DNA from: Durusdinium trenchii
Lineage: Eukaryota > Sar > Dinophyceae > Suessiales > Symbiodiniaceae
Direction: 5' to 3'
Length of the DNA: 64,000 nucleotides
Assembly (NCBI GenBank): GCA_963970005.1
Contig: CAXAMN010025683.1
Location: 308,159-372,158 of the forward strand
Shown here: in pieces, positions 32,110 to 43,100 of the stretch
Numbering within the stretch: position 1 is the first letter of the stretch
Layout: each line of letters starts with the position of its first letter
Notes under the pieces: generated by a model
What the model saw: the letters and a program-made list of their open reading frames with translations, nothing else
What the model was told of the DNA's origin: nothing
Database searches by the model: none
Program-made: the position numbers and the translations under genes

Positions 32110-32172
32110 CGTCGCTACTAGTAACAAGGGAATCGCTACTAGTAACAAGGACATCGCTACAAGTAGCTAGAA
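32110..32172. repeat. ATCGCTACTAGTAACAAGG minisatellite, 3 units
   Basis: Three units of about 22 bp, a cousin of the CTACTAGGGTGGAGGCCAT family. Confidence 0.8.
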
Positions 32173-32174
32173 AC

Positions 32175-34060
32175 TGATAGATTTCCACTTTGCAACCTGA
32201 CTTCATGCAAATGATGGCAAAACACAAATGACTAAGAACTGTAGAATGTAGGTCCACAAACCGTCAAAACCCCTAGAACACTCAAATTACAAGAACGAGA
32301 AAAACATATCCAATAAACTTGCCTTAACAAACTAAGACTTGACCCTTGTTTCAATCACTGTTGAATTGTCCCCCCGGCAAGTGAAGTGTTTGGACCGATT
32401 TTCAGCTCCGGCGACAAAACCTATCCCAAACCATCGATTGGAGCCTACATTGGGGTGGTTGAGGAGGGGTCAATCGAAGTCAGGCTTCCGTCAAGCCCAG
32501 AGACTCGAAGACCTCTCACCATCGAAGACCTCTCCTGTCAGGCCCCCGGAAGTGGGTGTAACAGCCCTGCACCGCCAAGCGGAGGAGGAACTCCGCCACG
32601 AGGACGAGGGCAAAGACCTAAGGAGTCGTTGGCTCGGGCGCATCGGGTAAAAACGGAGTGGAGATGTACAAGACAAATCTTACAACAAATAAGGTACTAT
32701 ATTCTATATCAATCATCAACCGCCGCATGGTGTGTCGAAAACTCAATGGCGGAACGCGTTCTCTATGCCGGTCCTCTCAACACCTCATTGCTGCGCACGG
32801 ATGAGAAAAAACGATGCACTTCTTGGATCGAGGATCTGATGTCTTGAAGGTTAGGTTGTTTGGACGGCAGCCGCTGGAACACATCGGTTTTGGAGCACCG
32901 GGATGTGCATGGAAGTGCCCCAAACATGGTGTGAACACCATATCGAGAGAGTTCTCCCGTCAGACTCGGCCTTTTCCTCCTAAAACGAGGGCCGAAGACG
33001 GGCACGGGCGGAGAGGGCTTGCTGAGCCGAACAGGATTTCGGCTCAAAGGAGCCAACGACGAAGGACGTCACGAAGGAGTCGCCCCTCAGGCTGTGGCCA
33101 ATTCCATCCACCACCAGCCCTTCCAGTCGTAATATTCTGGGTCACTTTGAACTCCAATCCTTGGATGATAGGTCACATGTCTGTGGCATCTTTTTATCCT
33201 CTAGTGCGACAGCACAGCACTGTGAGGGATAGCACTCAGAAACAACATCCTTCAAATATTGATGTCTGAAAGTTGAAAGCATCAACACACAACACCATCA
33301 TCCAACCCACCGACAACCAAGAGACCAAGAGAACGCGGCCAGTCGCTTTAGCGTGTCTGAGCAACTCTCAGTTTACAGTAGTGGCGCTCATCCTGTTCTT
33401 CCAACATGTTCTTCCCTGTGTTTATCTTCTTTTCTGCCCAACTGGCGATCACTAGCTTGAACAACATCCAATCGGGATACACCAAATCCATCCAAATCCA
33501 AATATATTACATACCAACTCCATCCAAGGGGTGTCCAATGGAAGCCCATAGTGACAATTGTGCTGGGCAATCATTAGGTTGGAGGCCATCGCTACTAGGG
33601 TGGAGGCCATCTTTGTTAGGTTGGAGGCCATCGCTAGTAGTTCATTTTTGGTGAGCTGGTACCCCTCTCCATGTCCTGGTGTCTATTCCTGAATGTGAGA
33701 CTTTCTTTGGAGAACTCCGATAATAACTCCTCCATCAGCAGCAACAGGCGGGTGAGCCCAGCTCATCAAGTGGGTTGACAAGGCCGTGATGATTGTGAAG
33801 CAACTCACCAGCCAGGGCTCATAATGCCATTTCCAAGAATGGTTAGAAAGACCAGCGGTTCCTGCAAAAGGTGTAATTGCAACCCGAGAAACAGAACAGC
33901 AGTTTTGTCACAAGCTGGTTGGACACCCACTTCTCATCCGCTAGCAATCATGGAACATTCACTACAGCCATTGACCCCCGAGTCCACCAGAATGTATGAA
34001 TAGGAACATGATTCCACAATGAATCATGGATGATAATGGATTCTTTGGCATTAACATGCA
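32175..34060. other. Non-coding stretch with one short minisatellite
   Basis: Contains three units of GGTTGGAGGCCATCGCTACTA at 33575-33640. Frames around 32390-32850 are open on the plus strand but lack a recognisable domain. Confidence 0.4.
33575..33640. repeat. GGTGGAGGCCATCGCTACTAG minisatellite, 3 units
   Basis: Three 21-bp units, opposite in orientation to the block at 25858. One unit is diverged (ATCTTTGTTAGG). Confidence 0.85.
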
Positions 34061-34375
34061 TTAGCAACACATGTTCCGCTCAGGCTTTTCTTGGAAGTTC
34101 AGCAACAGAAGCTCAAAAGCGTGGTTGAGACCCTCTGGGAAGGTGCTCTTTGCGCGTTTGGAGCCCCTTTCAACATGTATCCCAACAGGACAACTCGGGC
34201 GCCCAGTTCTTCCAGATCCGTCCCATTCTGAACAGTCCAGGTAGGCCAAGACGTCGATCTTCTCTGGTGGCGCGGCCAGGTCATTGATGCGCACCTCGGC
34301 TGAGGTCATGTGTGGCAGCAGGACAGTGGAAAGAATCGCTGTTAGAAGTACTCCTCCAAAATCCACACAGACCAG
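34061..34375 (-). CDS. Candidate terminal exon, unknown function
   Basis: A minus-strand frame reads VCVDFGGVLLTAILSTVLL then SAEVRINDLAAPPEKIDVLA and further text to a stop at 34061. The wording is protein-like, with one hydrophobic stretch. A second frame is open in the last two thirds (LEELGARVVLLGYMLKGA), so the correct frame is uncertain. Confidence 0.3.
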   Translation of the reverse strand: MVCVDFGGVLLTAILSTVLLPHMTSAEVRINDLAAPPEKIDVLAYLDCSEWDGSGRTGRPSCPVGIHVERGSKRAKSTFPEGLNHAFELLLLNFQEKPERNMCC

Positions 34376-34379
34376 TCTA

Positions 34380-35975
34380 CCAGGGCTGCCGGGTGTCTTT
34401 CTATTCAACTACACACCCACATGGGCCAGTCATCTAGCTCACATCAACTCACGCCGGATGCCGAAGCCGTGCAGCCTTCGGACCGAAGCCTTCGGACCAC
34501 CCCGGTCGCTGCAAGCCGTTGTGCGGTCACCGCGAGGAAACCCCAAGGACCACTGAGTGTTCCCTATAATATATATATATATACCTGGACCTTCCACGGG
34601 TGTGGTTTGTTCTGCCGTTGGGCGGTGCCAACACCAATTTCAGTCGTTTGCCATCAAAAACACCGTGTTCATTTCAATCGTGCCGTTTCGATGCAGGCTA
34701 TGCAGGCTAATGATGGCCAATGTGTGCAGGCTATGCCGGAAAATGATCCAAAGGTCACGGATGCAAAGCTGCTCCCTTAGTGTCTTGGCTGTGCAACCAG
34801 TCTACGGAGTCTACGGTGTTTTTGACTAAAGCTGCCAAATCCTGGTTCTATGGCACCCTGAACACTCAGGTGCTTTGGTAGGCTGACCTGTTGGCTCCAT
34901 ACCGAATCGTAGCGACACGAGGTCAATCAAATCCGAGGCTCAAAGGTCAACTCCGCCACCAGTCGGTTGGTGTCCCCGGCCAAAAGGATCTCCTTCACCG
35001 CCTGACGAGGACTGACCCCGGACGGCAGCGTTCGTGTCGCTTAGCAGCAGGAATCCGTCCGAGCGGCTCATCAAGTTGGAGATGGTTTTGGTGGGTCAAT
35101 CTATATGAAACAGTCATAACAAGAACGCAAAACGCGTCGATAGCCCACGGAGCGTGTCAGGGGATTTCGTAGATGTGCGGAATTGATGGACCCCATCTAC
35201 CATCAACATCCACCAATCTGCATTGTGACAGTAGGAAGGGTGGATAAACTAAACTTTGGAATTGGCTAGAATTTGTGAATTTGTTACATGATTCGCTGGA
35301 GAAGTACATATTAAGTGGTCTGCAACCGAAACCATTTTACGTGGTTTCGCGGTTGTGGCCTGATGCGCCACTTTGGCCTAAACTCGACGCACATTGGAAA
35401 CTGCTCGACGGATCCAGGTGGCCTTCCAGTGGGTTTCTTGACCGTTCTTGAGTCTTTCGTCTTAAAATGCTTCCCAGAAACTGCAAGCACTATTTCTCCA
35501 CTGCAACATTCCGTTAAAGAGTGCAAAACACATGAAATCACCTGCAGCGGACCACACAGCCGACCTGGTGACCCGACCGAAGCCTGAAATTGAACCATCA
35601 TCCTTGGAGCCGTAAAGACCTTCCGACTCAGCTCCTCGCCGGGGCTGGCAGAAGTGGTGTTCCCGGACGGAACAAACCACCTGTCAAAGGGGGGGAATGT
35701 GGACTTGGCACCGATCGTCACCTTTCTGAATCGACTATAGAGAGACCCTCCTATACAAGTCCAATCCGCTTAGTCGCTTTGTTGGAAAGCGAAATACATG
35801 ATAACCCATGCATGCATTAGAACACAAAAGGGATACCCTCACCCGAGACATCAGGACCTGCTTTGAAGGTTTGACACTGACCCTGCTTGAACAAAGCTTC
35901 CTGTCTGGAGGATGACTACACACATGAATCCTAAGGAAATCCCCACGCGAAAACCCGTCTTTCGGACGAACAACA
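34380..35975. other. Mostly non-coding; possible exon scraps on the minus strand
   Basis: A short (AT)n run lies at 34563-34582. Minus-strand text near 35040-34930 (SPRQAVKEILLAGDTNRLVA) and near 35540-35320 could be exonic, but no domain or complete splice pair is visible. Confidence 0.3.
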
Positions 35976-36342
35976 CACACTCTGACATTGGTTTTCAGTT
36001 AATCTATTCCCAAGTGGAAAAAGGTGAGGGAACGGAAAGGTGGAAGAGTCCGCAGAACAGTATTGTTTAACAGAAGGTTACGCGTGACTGCAGAACACTA
36101 GGTATACTGAATACTTAGCAGACCTAGGAAAGGAAAGAGTGAACCGAAAGGCGAAAAGTCCGAGGACTTGAAGGTGTTTTAACAAAGGTTGACGCGTGAC
36201 TGCAGAAAACTAGTTACTGATTACTTGGCAGACTGAATTCACGCCGTGCAAGGAAACCTGTTTTGGGGGATATCATGCGAAGAACTACCATGGAAACAAA
36301 CCAACAGCGGCAAGGGAAACCAGTGGAGTCATTGCGTTTGAT

Positions 36343-36435
36343 GCAGGTACACAGTGGAGCGTCCTCCACTGCTTCAGCACCAACCGATACCCTCTTCGTT
36401 GGACGGGCAGTATCTGTGGTGACCCGTCCCCCTGC
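36343..36435 (+). ncRNA. Candidate structured RNA domain, unit 1 (sub-family 1)
   Basis: Enclosing stem GCAGG/CCTGC. Hairpin CAGTGGAG-CGTC-CTCCACTG at 36352-36371. Interleaved stems A 36378-36390, B 36401-36407 (GGACGGG), A' 36410-36421, B' 36423-36429 (CCCGTCC). A:A' has one mismatch (GTATCTGT in place of GTATCGGT). The strand transcribed is unknown. Confidence 0.45.
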
Positions 36436-36477
36436 TATGACAACTGGAAACTCTTAGTTACAGAGGTGGACACACAC

Positions 36478-36499
36478 AGAGTGCCGATATCGGCGCTCT
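36478..36499. repeat. Near-palindrome after the structured domain, unit 1
   Basis: AGAGTGCCGATATCGGCGCT followed by CT pairs on itself with one mismatch. Unit 2 has the same sequence. Sub-family 2 has GCCGA-AG-TCGGC at the matching place, so a short stem is retained. Confidence 0.7.
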
Positions 36500-36722
36500 G
36501 GAGGAACTTACTAAACACCTAAAAAGCCTTAGAAAGAAAGACCAGGAAAAACAACAAGAGCAAACGAAGAGGGCAAGAGAGACAAATAGGAGTAGTTACG
36601 AGGCCCACTAGTTATGAAACCTTCTAGTTACTGAATACTTAGCCGAAATGAATTAAATGCATTAGTTAGCGAGCGGGACATTCGTCTTAAACCGCCCGGG
36701 TAGCTAGGAGTAGAAAGGAGAA

Positions 36723-36774
36723 ACAGAAGGAAAGGTACCGACACACAAGTGTGTCGAGTACCATTTCCTTCTGT
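36723..36774. repeat. 52-nt near-perfect hairpin, unit 1
   Basis: Arms ACAGAAGGAAAGGTAC and GTACC-A-TTTCCTTCTGT, with an inner stem GACACAC-AA-GTGTGTC, give about 23 base pairs with small bulges. Repeated at 37848-37899. Confidence 0.85.
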
Positions 36775-37464
36775 AACCCTAGATAGCGGGTGGGATAGAA
36801 ACATGAATTCGGTTGCAAGGTGGGGGGGTGCGTGGAGGTGCATGTGTGACACACATATACATGGCCGTAAGCTCGGCGGCGCGGAAAGTGAGTCGCAAAT
36901 GGACATGTCGAAGGAACTGGACAAAATGCGACATCAATCACATGAATGCACCGGTGGAAATGTTGTCGTGGGCCCGACAGCATAGGGTTTTGGGAATCCA
37001 GGAGTGAAACAGAGTCCCTTAAGAGAATCCACCGGTGTGCAGAACGGAAGAAAATCGGTTCACACTCTGACATTGGTTTTCAGTTAATCTATTCCCAAGT
37101 GGAAAAAGGTGAGGGAACGGAAAGGTGGAAGAGTCCGCAGAACAGTATTGTTTAACAGAAGGTTACGCGTGACTGCAGAACACTAGGTATACTGAATTAG
37201 CAGACCTAGGAAAGGAATGAGTGAACCGAAAGGCGAAGAGCCTAGGAAAGGAAAGAGTGAACCGAAAGGCGAAAAGTCCGAGTACTTGAAGGTGTTTTAA
37301 CAAAGGTTGACGCGTGACTGCAGAAAACTAGTTACTGATTATATACTTAGCAGACTGAATTCACGCCGTGCAAGGAAACCTGTTTTGGGGGATATCATGC
37401 GAAGAACCACCATGGAAACAAACCAACAGCGGCAAGGGAAACCAGTGGAGTCATTGCGTTTGAT

Positions 37465-37557
37465 GCAGGTACACAGTGGAGCGTCCTCCACTGCTTCAGC
37501 ACCAACCGATACCCTCTTCGTTGGACGGGCAGTATCGGTGGTGACCCGTCCCCCTGC
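37465..37557 (+). ncRNA. Candidate structured RNA domain, unit 2 (sub-family 1)
   Basis: The best preserved copy of sub-family 1. Enclosing stem GCAGG (37465) with CCTGC (37553-37557). Hairpin 37474-37493 has an 8-bp stem and CGTC loop. Stem A is CACCAACCGATAC (37500-37512), with one bulged A, pairing with A' GTATCGGTGGTG (37532-37543) over 12 pairs. Stem B is GGACGGG (37523) with CCCGTCC (37545). The linker between A and B is CCTCTTCGTT. Strand unknown. Confidence 0.5.
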
Positions 37558-37847
37558 TATGACAACTTGAAACTCTTAGTTACAGAGGTGGACACACACA
37601 CAGAGTGCCGATATCGGCGCTCTGGAGGAACTTACTAAACACCTAAAAAGCCTTAGAAAGACAGACAAGGAAAAACAACAAGAGCAAACGAAGAGGGCAA
37701 GAGAGAAAAATAGGAGTAGTTACGAGGCCCACTAGTTATGAAACCTTCTAGCTACTGAATACTTAGCCGAAATGAATTAAATGCATTAGTTAGCGAGCGG
37801 GACATTCGTCTTAAACCGCCCGGGTAGCTAGGAGTAGAAAAGGAGAA

Positions 37848-37899
37848 ACAGAAGGAAAGGTACCGACACACAAGTGTGTCGAGTACCATTTCCTTCTGT
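37848..37899. repeat. 52-nt near-perfect hairpin, unit 2
   Basis: Identical to the hairpin at 36723-36774. Absent from the shortened unit 3 and from sub-family 2. Confidence 0.85.
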
Positions 37900-38640
37900 A
37901 ACCCTAGATAGCGGGTGGGATAGAAACATGAACTCGGTTGCAAGGTGGGGGGGGGGGTGCGTGGAGGTGCATGTGTGACACACATATACATGGCCGTAAG
38001 CTCGGCGGCGTGGAAAGTGAGTTGCAAATGGACATGTCGAAGGAACTGGACAAAATGCGACATCAATCACATGAATGCACCGGTGGAAATGTTGTCGTGG
38101 GCCCGACGGCATAGGGTTTTGGGAATCCAGGAGTGAAACAGAGTCCCGTAAGACAATCCAACGTGCGCAGAACAGAAGAAAATCAGTGAATGGTAATCCG
38201 GAATGAGGACAGCGTCTTGTGGGAAATCACACCCAGCACCCAAGTGGGACGACTGAGCGGTTCACACTCTGACATTGGTTTTCGGTTAATCTATTCCCAA
38301 GTGGAAAAAGGTGAGGGAACGGAAAGGTGGAAGAGTCCGCAGAACAGTATTGTTTAACAGAAGGTTACGCGTGACTGCAGAACACTAGTTACTGAATACT
38401 TAGCAGACCTAGGAAAGGAAAGAGTGAGCCGAAAGGCGAAGAGTCCGAGTACTTGAAGGTGTTTTAACAAAGGTTGACGCGTGACTGCAGAAAACTAGTT
38501 ACTGATTATATACTTAGCAGACTGAATTCACGCCCTGCAAGGAAACCTGTTTTGGGGGATATCATGCGAAGAACTACCATGGAAACAAACCAACAGCGGC
38601 AAGGGAAACCAGTGGAGTCATTGCGTTTGATGCAGGTACA

Positions 38641-38725
38641 CAGTGGAGCGTCCTCCACTGCTTCAGCACCAAGCGATACCCTCTTCGTTGGACGGGCAGT
38701 ATTGGTCGTGACCCGTCCCCCTGCT
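38641..38725 (+). ncRNA. Candidate structured RNA domain, unit 3 (sub-family 1)
   Basis: The hairpin (38641-38660) and stem B are intact. Stem A (38667-38679) against A' (38699-38710) retains about ten pairs with two mismatches and one G-T pair, so this copy has begun to decay. Confidence 0.4.
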
Positions 38726-39025
38726 ATGACAAGTTGAAACTCTTAGTTACAGAGGTGGACACACACACTCTGACATCTCTCTGACATTGGTTTTCTGTTA
38801 ACTCAATTCCCACGTCGAGAAGGAAGGTGAGGGAACCGCAGGGTGAGAAGGTCCGCGCACTTGTATTGTTAGAACAATCTGTTGACATGTCTGCGGTGGC
38901 GAGCATCTGCGCGATTCAGCTGCATGAGAAAGCGGCAAAAGAAAAGGAAAGGTTTAGGGGAAAGAATCATGAACCACCATGGAATCAAAAAAGGAGATTG
39001 GACAGCGTGGGCAACAGTTTTTTTG

Positions 39026-39115
39026 GCAGGTACACGGTCAGACGTCTCTGACCGCATCCCATGACATCACTAGCTTCGTTGGCCAGCGTCGTGATGTCAT
39101 GCGCTGGCCCCCTGC
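39026..39115 (+). ncRNA. Candidate structured RNA domain, unit 4 (sub-family 2)
   Basis: Same plan with different sequence. Enclosing stem GCAGG/CCTGC. Hairpin CGGTCAGA-CGTC-TCTGACCG (39035-39054) keeps the CGTC loop. Stem A CATGACATCAC (39060-39070) pairs with A' GTGATGTCATG (39091-39101) over 11 perfect pairs. Stem B GGCCAGCG (39081-39088) pairs with CGCTGGCC (39102-39109) over 8 perfect pairs. The A-B linker is TAGCTTCGTT. Confidence 0.5.
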
Positions 39116-39769
39116 AGTGGTATCAGAAACAGAAGCACAGGATCCTTTGGAACAGGGGTGGACACACACAGATAGCCGAAGTCGGCGCAGGTGCATGAAA
39201 GGACGGTGGCTGCTGTTTTTTCTCAAAAATCGCCGGCACGCAGTTTGATCATGCCCTTTTTGGACATACAGCCGGATAAGCTCTTCAGCCGCTGCCGCTG
39301 TACACACTTGAAACTCAAAAGTCGGCTGCATATCGAAAAGAAACTTGCACTGGAGTGACATGCTGAATGCAGGCCGTAAATTCAAGGTGGAAGAAAACAG
39401 TTAAGAGAAACCAAGGTTGGGTGAAAACGGTCAAAGCAGTTACACGATTTCCGGTATGAAAGCGGCGCCTCCTTGCGGAGGATCACACCCAGCACCCAAG
39501 TGGGACGGCTGAGCGGTTCACACTCTGACATTGGTTTTCTGTTAACTCAATTCCCACGTCGAGAAGGAAGGTGAGGGAACCGCAGGGTGAGAAGGTCCGC
39601 GCACTTGTATTGTTTGAACAATCTGTTGACATGTCTGCGGTGGCGAGCATCTGCACGATTCAGCTGCATGAGAAAGCGGCAAAAGAAAAGGAAAGGTTTA
39701 GGGGAAAGAATCATGAACCACCATGGAATCAAAAAAGGAGATTGGACAGCGTGGGCAACAGTTTTTTTG

Positions 39770-39860
39770 GCAGGTACACGGTCAGACGTCTCTGACCGCA
39801 TCCCATGACATCACTAGCTTCGTTGGCCAGCGTCGTGATGTCATGCGCTGGCCCCCCTGC
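39770..39860 (+). ncRNA. Candidate structured RNA domain, unit 5 (sub-family 2)
   Basis: Identical pairing to unit 4: hairpin 39779-39798, A 39804-39814, B 39825-39832, A' 39835-39845, B' 39846-39853. It is followed by a (CA)n run at 39906-39925 where the unit ends. Confidence 0.5.
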
Positions 39861-39933
39861 AGTGGTATCAGAAACAGAAGCACAGGACCCTTTGGAACAG
39901 GGGTTGACACACACACACACACACCCCACGCCT

Positions 39934-40115
39934 GCTCATCCCTTTGAAAAGCTTCCACCAAGGCCCGGAACCTCAGTCCACCAAGCCCAGTCCACCGATG
40001 ATGTTTGCCCAGAATTGGCCAATTGCCCAGCTTTTTGGCACAGTCCAAGTACCTTTTGCTGACGTCATACCGTCCGACACTTAGAGAGCCAAAGAATATC
40101 CGCCGGTCTAGGATG
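39934..40115 (-). CDS. Candidate exon next to the repeat array
   Basis: After TCATCCTAG on the minus strand the frame reads DRRIFFGSLSVGRYDVSKRY, then CAKKLGNWPILGKHHRWTGL and GLRFRALVEAFQRDEQ, and meets GAGCAG|GCGTGG, a possible GC-type donor. The last repeat unit would lie in the adjoining intron. Confidence 0.35.
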
Positions 40116-43100
40116 AGGACGATGAACGTGAGCCGTGAGCCATGCGGGTTCTTAATAGGGGAGTCTCCGGCTTTTGCAAGCGGCACGTGACTCCTTTGCA
40201 AACTGTGTGACATGACATGCTCATGAAGGTGCAGGACAGCATAACGATGAAGATCTAAATAGGAAGTGTCTGATATCGCTCATTGTTGGGTTCCCATCCC
40301 AAATAGAATGGCATCTTCTGGATCTGCAAAATGAAAGCCTCCAAAACAAGCACTTCCTTTCGGCTTCCCGATACCTTCCCCTGAGAACATGTCCGGAGCG
40401 GAAGGTTTCACGATTTCCTAAATCCTTTCAGACTTTGTTGAGCAAAAACTGCGGATCGGAAGCCATGCCCCACCTTCTCCGGAACCTCCAAGTACGAACC
40501 TCCAGTTGATGCAATTAAAGCCACCAATGCAGGTCTGTATATAATATCGGCTTCTGTACTGGGCTTGGCCCGAAAACCGCCGTCCGTCCAAACGGGGCCC
40601 CGGAACGGGATGGCGTTCCAGCGGCTGTTGGGCTCCAAAATCTGAATGCTGCCTGAGGACGGGAGCCGTCCACGGCTGCATGTGTAGCGAGTGTGATTCT
40701 CAGGTGCTCAGGACACCCCAAACAGAAGCAGCTGGTAGCACCGTGGTAGTACATTCTATACTTATAATGGTTCTTAACCAACATGCATGTCAGGGCTACA
40801 GTCCAGCCCACCAGTTTCGTGAATTTGTCTTTCAATCCTTTGGAGGACTGCTTCTCTCCAGAAACAATGGGAGCACTCCACTTCCTTGATGCTTGGAGAA
40901 GAAACCAGAATCAACTCGTCTCTTTTGCCTGGCTGATTTGCTTCCGGGTGTGAAAGAACGTCTGTTGAAATACAACTTCCTTATTTTCTGGCCGACAAGT
41001 TTGATTCCAAAAAAATGCGTTTTAAAGCGGTCGTTGCTTTGCCTTGGCCAAGAGAAGACTGATTCATGGCTTCAAAGTATGTTCGCTGTACTTGGATGGT
41101 TTTGGATAAGTAGCTTTCACGGCTCAAGCATCCAACATATACACGTGCCCAGGGTTGCTTCCATATGAAGGGAGCAGTTATAGATGACAGCATCGATGAG
41201 TCCTTTGATGGCTTTTGTGTGTGGTGTGTGTGTGTGTGTTGGCTAAAAGGATCATGGCAATCTTTGGCAAGGAAAGCGGACTCAATCACTGTCAAGGAAT
41301 TGATGCAAAGGACATAAGGAACTTGAAAGAGTTGGGACATAGAAACTCTTCTTCATATGGTAACATGACACCAACGTGTTCGAAGTCAAAAAAGGGCATG
41401 ACTGGGGCCCCTTGACTCACAAAAATAGGACATGCGTAAGCTTTGAAATCCAATGGTGCCTCAATGTCTTGGCCAGAATCATTGGACAGTGGGATGTGTG
41501 AGAATTTCCAATCTGGTGGGTGCTTTCAACTAATTACATAAATGCGTCAGTGGGTTCGTTCATCCCAAGTAAAGGTTGAAAAGAACTATCTGAAACCACC
41601 CAGCAGTTCCATGTCCGGGTGCTTATATAATGGAGGTGAGGCCACTCCTGTGTGATCCCTGGCACCCAGCCATTGGTGGTACGTTTAACCTTGGCGTTTT
41701 CCGCTGCTCGCCTCGGCCAATGGTGGAAATTCTCCTGGTTGGAAGTGGCCTACGGTCGAGGGTCGGAGAAGCGAAGCGGGAGCCTTGAGTTGTTTGTATC
41801 AAAACACCAGGTCTTGAGCTGGTTCCAAGAGTTCATCCAGCGCACATGGCACCAGGCTTGGCACATCATCGCACTAGGCTTTTGATATCTCTTCAGGGTC
41901 CCAAACCCAGCTTTCTGCTGCCACCGGAGAGCTGTGACCATGTGAGAGTCTCTCAGCAAGCTGCGCCGCTTTGCCCAACAAATCTGTAGATATATGATCC
42001 AATATGGGCACTTGTTCACACGAAAAGCATTCAGACCTCGAGCACAATGAAACTAATAATACACACAACAAAAACACTTGGTTCCTGGTACTATTAGATC
42101 AAATTAACAATCAATCTTATTAGACCAACTCTTAGTTCCAGCTCCTGATTTCTCGCTGGAATATCCACCTTTTGGGGGGGGAAAGCAGCCGTTGCTGCTC
42201 TTGTCCCCAGCCCTGGTTCCCAGCACAAAGGACCCATCTTCCCGGTCTCCCCAGTCTCCCGGTCTCAGGTCATCGACGGCACGCCTTGGCCATTCCCAAC
42301 TGGGAGGTCCAGGAGGAGTGCTGTGCTTAAAGAGGCCGCTGGCGCCACGACCCAGTCGATGCTTGCCCTTGGGGGACTCCTGCTTGTTGGAGATCATGCA
42401 CGAGAGATGGACATATATGAGAGATCATGCGAGTTGGTTGTCATGGTCTTTACATCAGAATTAGTTTAGGTGTTCAGTATATTTTTGATACTATGTCTAT
42501 GTGTTTGGATTTAATCCACCAAACATCGGATGCGGATGAACGAACAGTCTGTTTCGCTTTAACATCAACAGTCCTGTCATCGTCTGATCTGGGCTATCGG
42601 CTATCGTCTGAGATCTGGGCAGTTTTTATTCTCATGGACTCATGAATGGTCTTGTCATCCGGTGTTTTCCTGATGGTGCTGTCAGGGCCCTAGTCTTCGC
42701 ACAATTGTGAACCAGCCTCCAATTCCAGGGACTCCCACCATGGTTCGTAACAAGGATTCCTTTTCCATTACACACCAGTCTCTGGAAACATGGGCGGTCC
42801 ACTTCTCGGGATTTTACGCAGCCCAGGTCCCCATCGACTCGGAGGTATTGTTCAACGTTTCTCTTTTCCAATGAGGTTCTGGTCAGTGGTAACCCTGGCA
42901 GCTCACGCAGCATGACAGCTATGCGTTTCATCTCTAATCTCTCTTCTCGCCCGCACCATCGTGACAAACTTCAGGTCGATATAGTCAGCCAAAGTGTTCA
43001 GCATCTGATTCATGTCCTGCATCTCGCAAAGCAATGCGGAGCACAATATTGGAACTGACCCTGACCCTGACAAACGAAGCGTCTTTCGCAAGAATCTTCA

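Larger units (their letters stand above)
35976..39930. repeat. Tandem array of a structured repeat, five units in two sub-families
   Basis: Units begin CACACTCTGACATTGG at 35976, 37061, 38263, 38764 and 39519. The first two are long (1085 and 1202 bp), the third is the first ~500 bp of the same sub-family, the fourth (755 bp) and fifth (about 410 bp) form a second, strongly diverged sub-family. Shared parts are the first ~100 bp, an ATGGAA-containing middle, the structured domain and a (CA)n stretch after it. Units 2 and 4 also share the ending CACACCCAGCACCCAAGTGG. Short units end in the (CA)n run, where the next unit starts. Open frames inside differ between units and strands, so I do not call them genes. 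Confidence 0.95.

Noticed and set aside
39060-39109. Classical H-type pseudoknot with both full-length stems
   Set aside because: With no base between A' and B' and only two between B and A', an 11-bp and an 8-bp stem cannot form together sterically. I keep the shortened-stem or alternative-hairpin interpretation.
36263-39385. Repeated open frames in the structured array (for example METNQQRQGKPVESLRL)
   Set aside because: Frames differ between units, are interrupted, and sub-family 2 does not keep the protein while it does keep the pairing. This argues for structure and not coding.
36343-39860. Hammerhead or HDV-like ribozyme
   Set aside because: I do not see CTGATGA with GAAA, nor the HDV order of strands. 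The plan here is hairpin, A, B, A', B' inside one enclosing stem.
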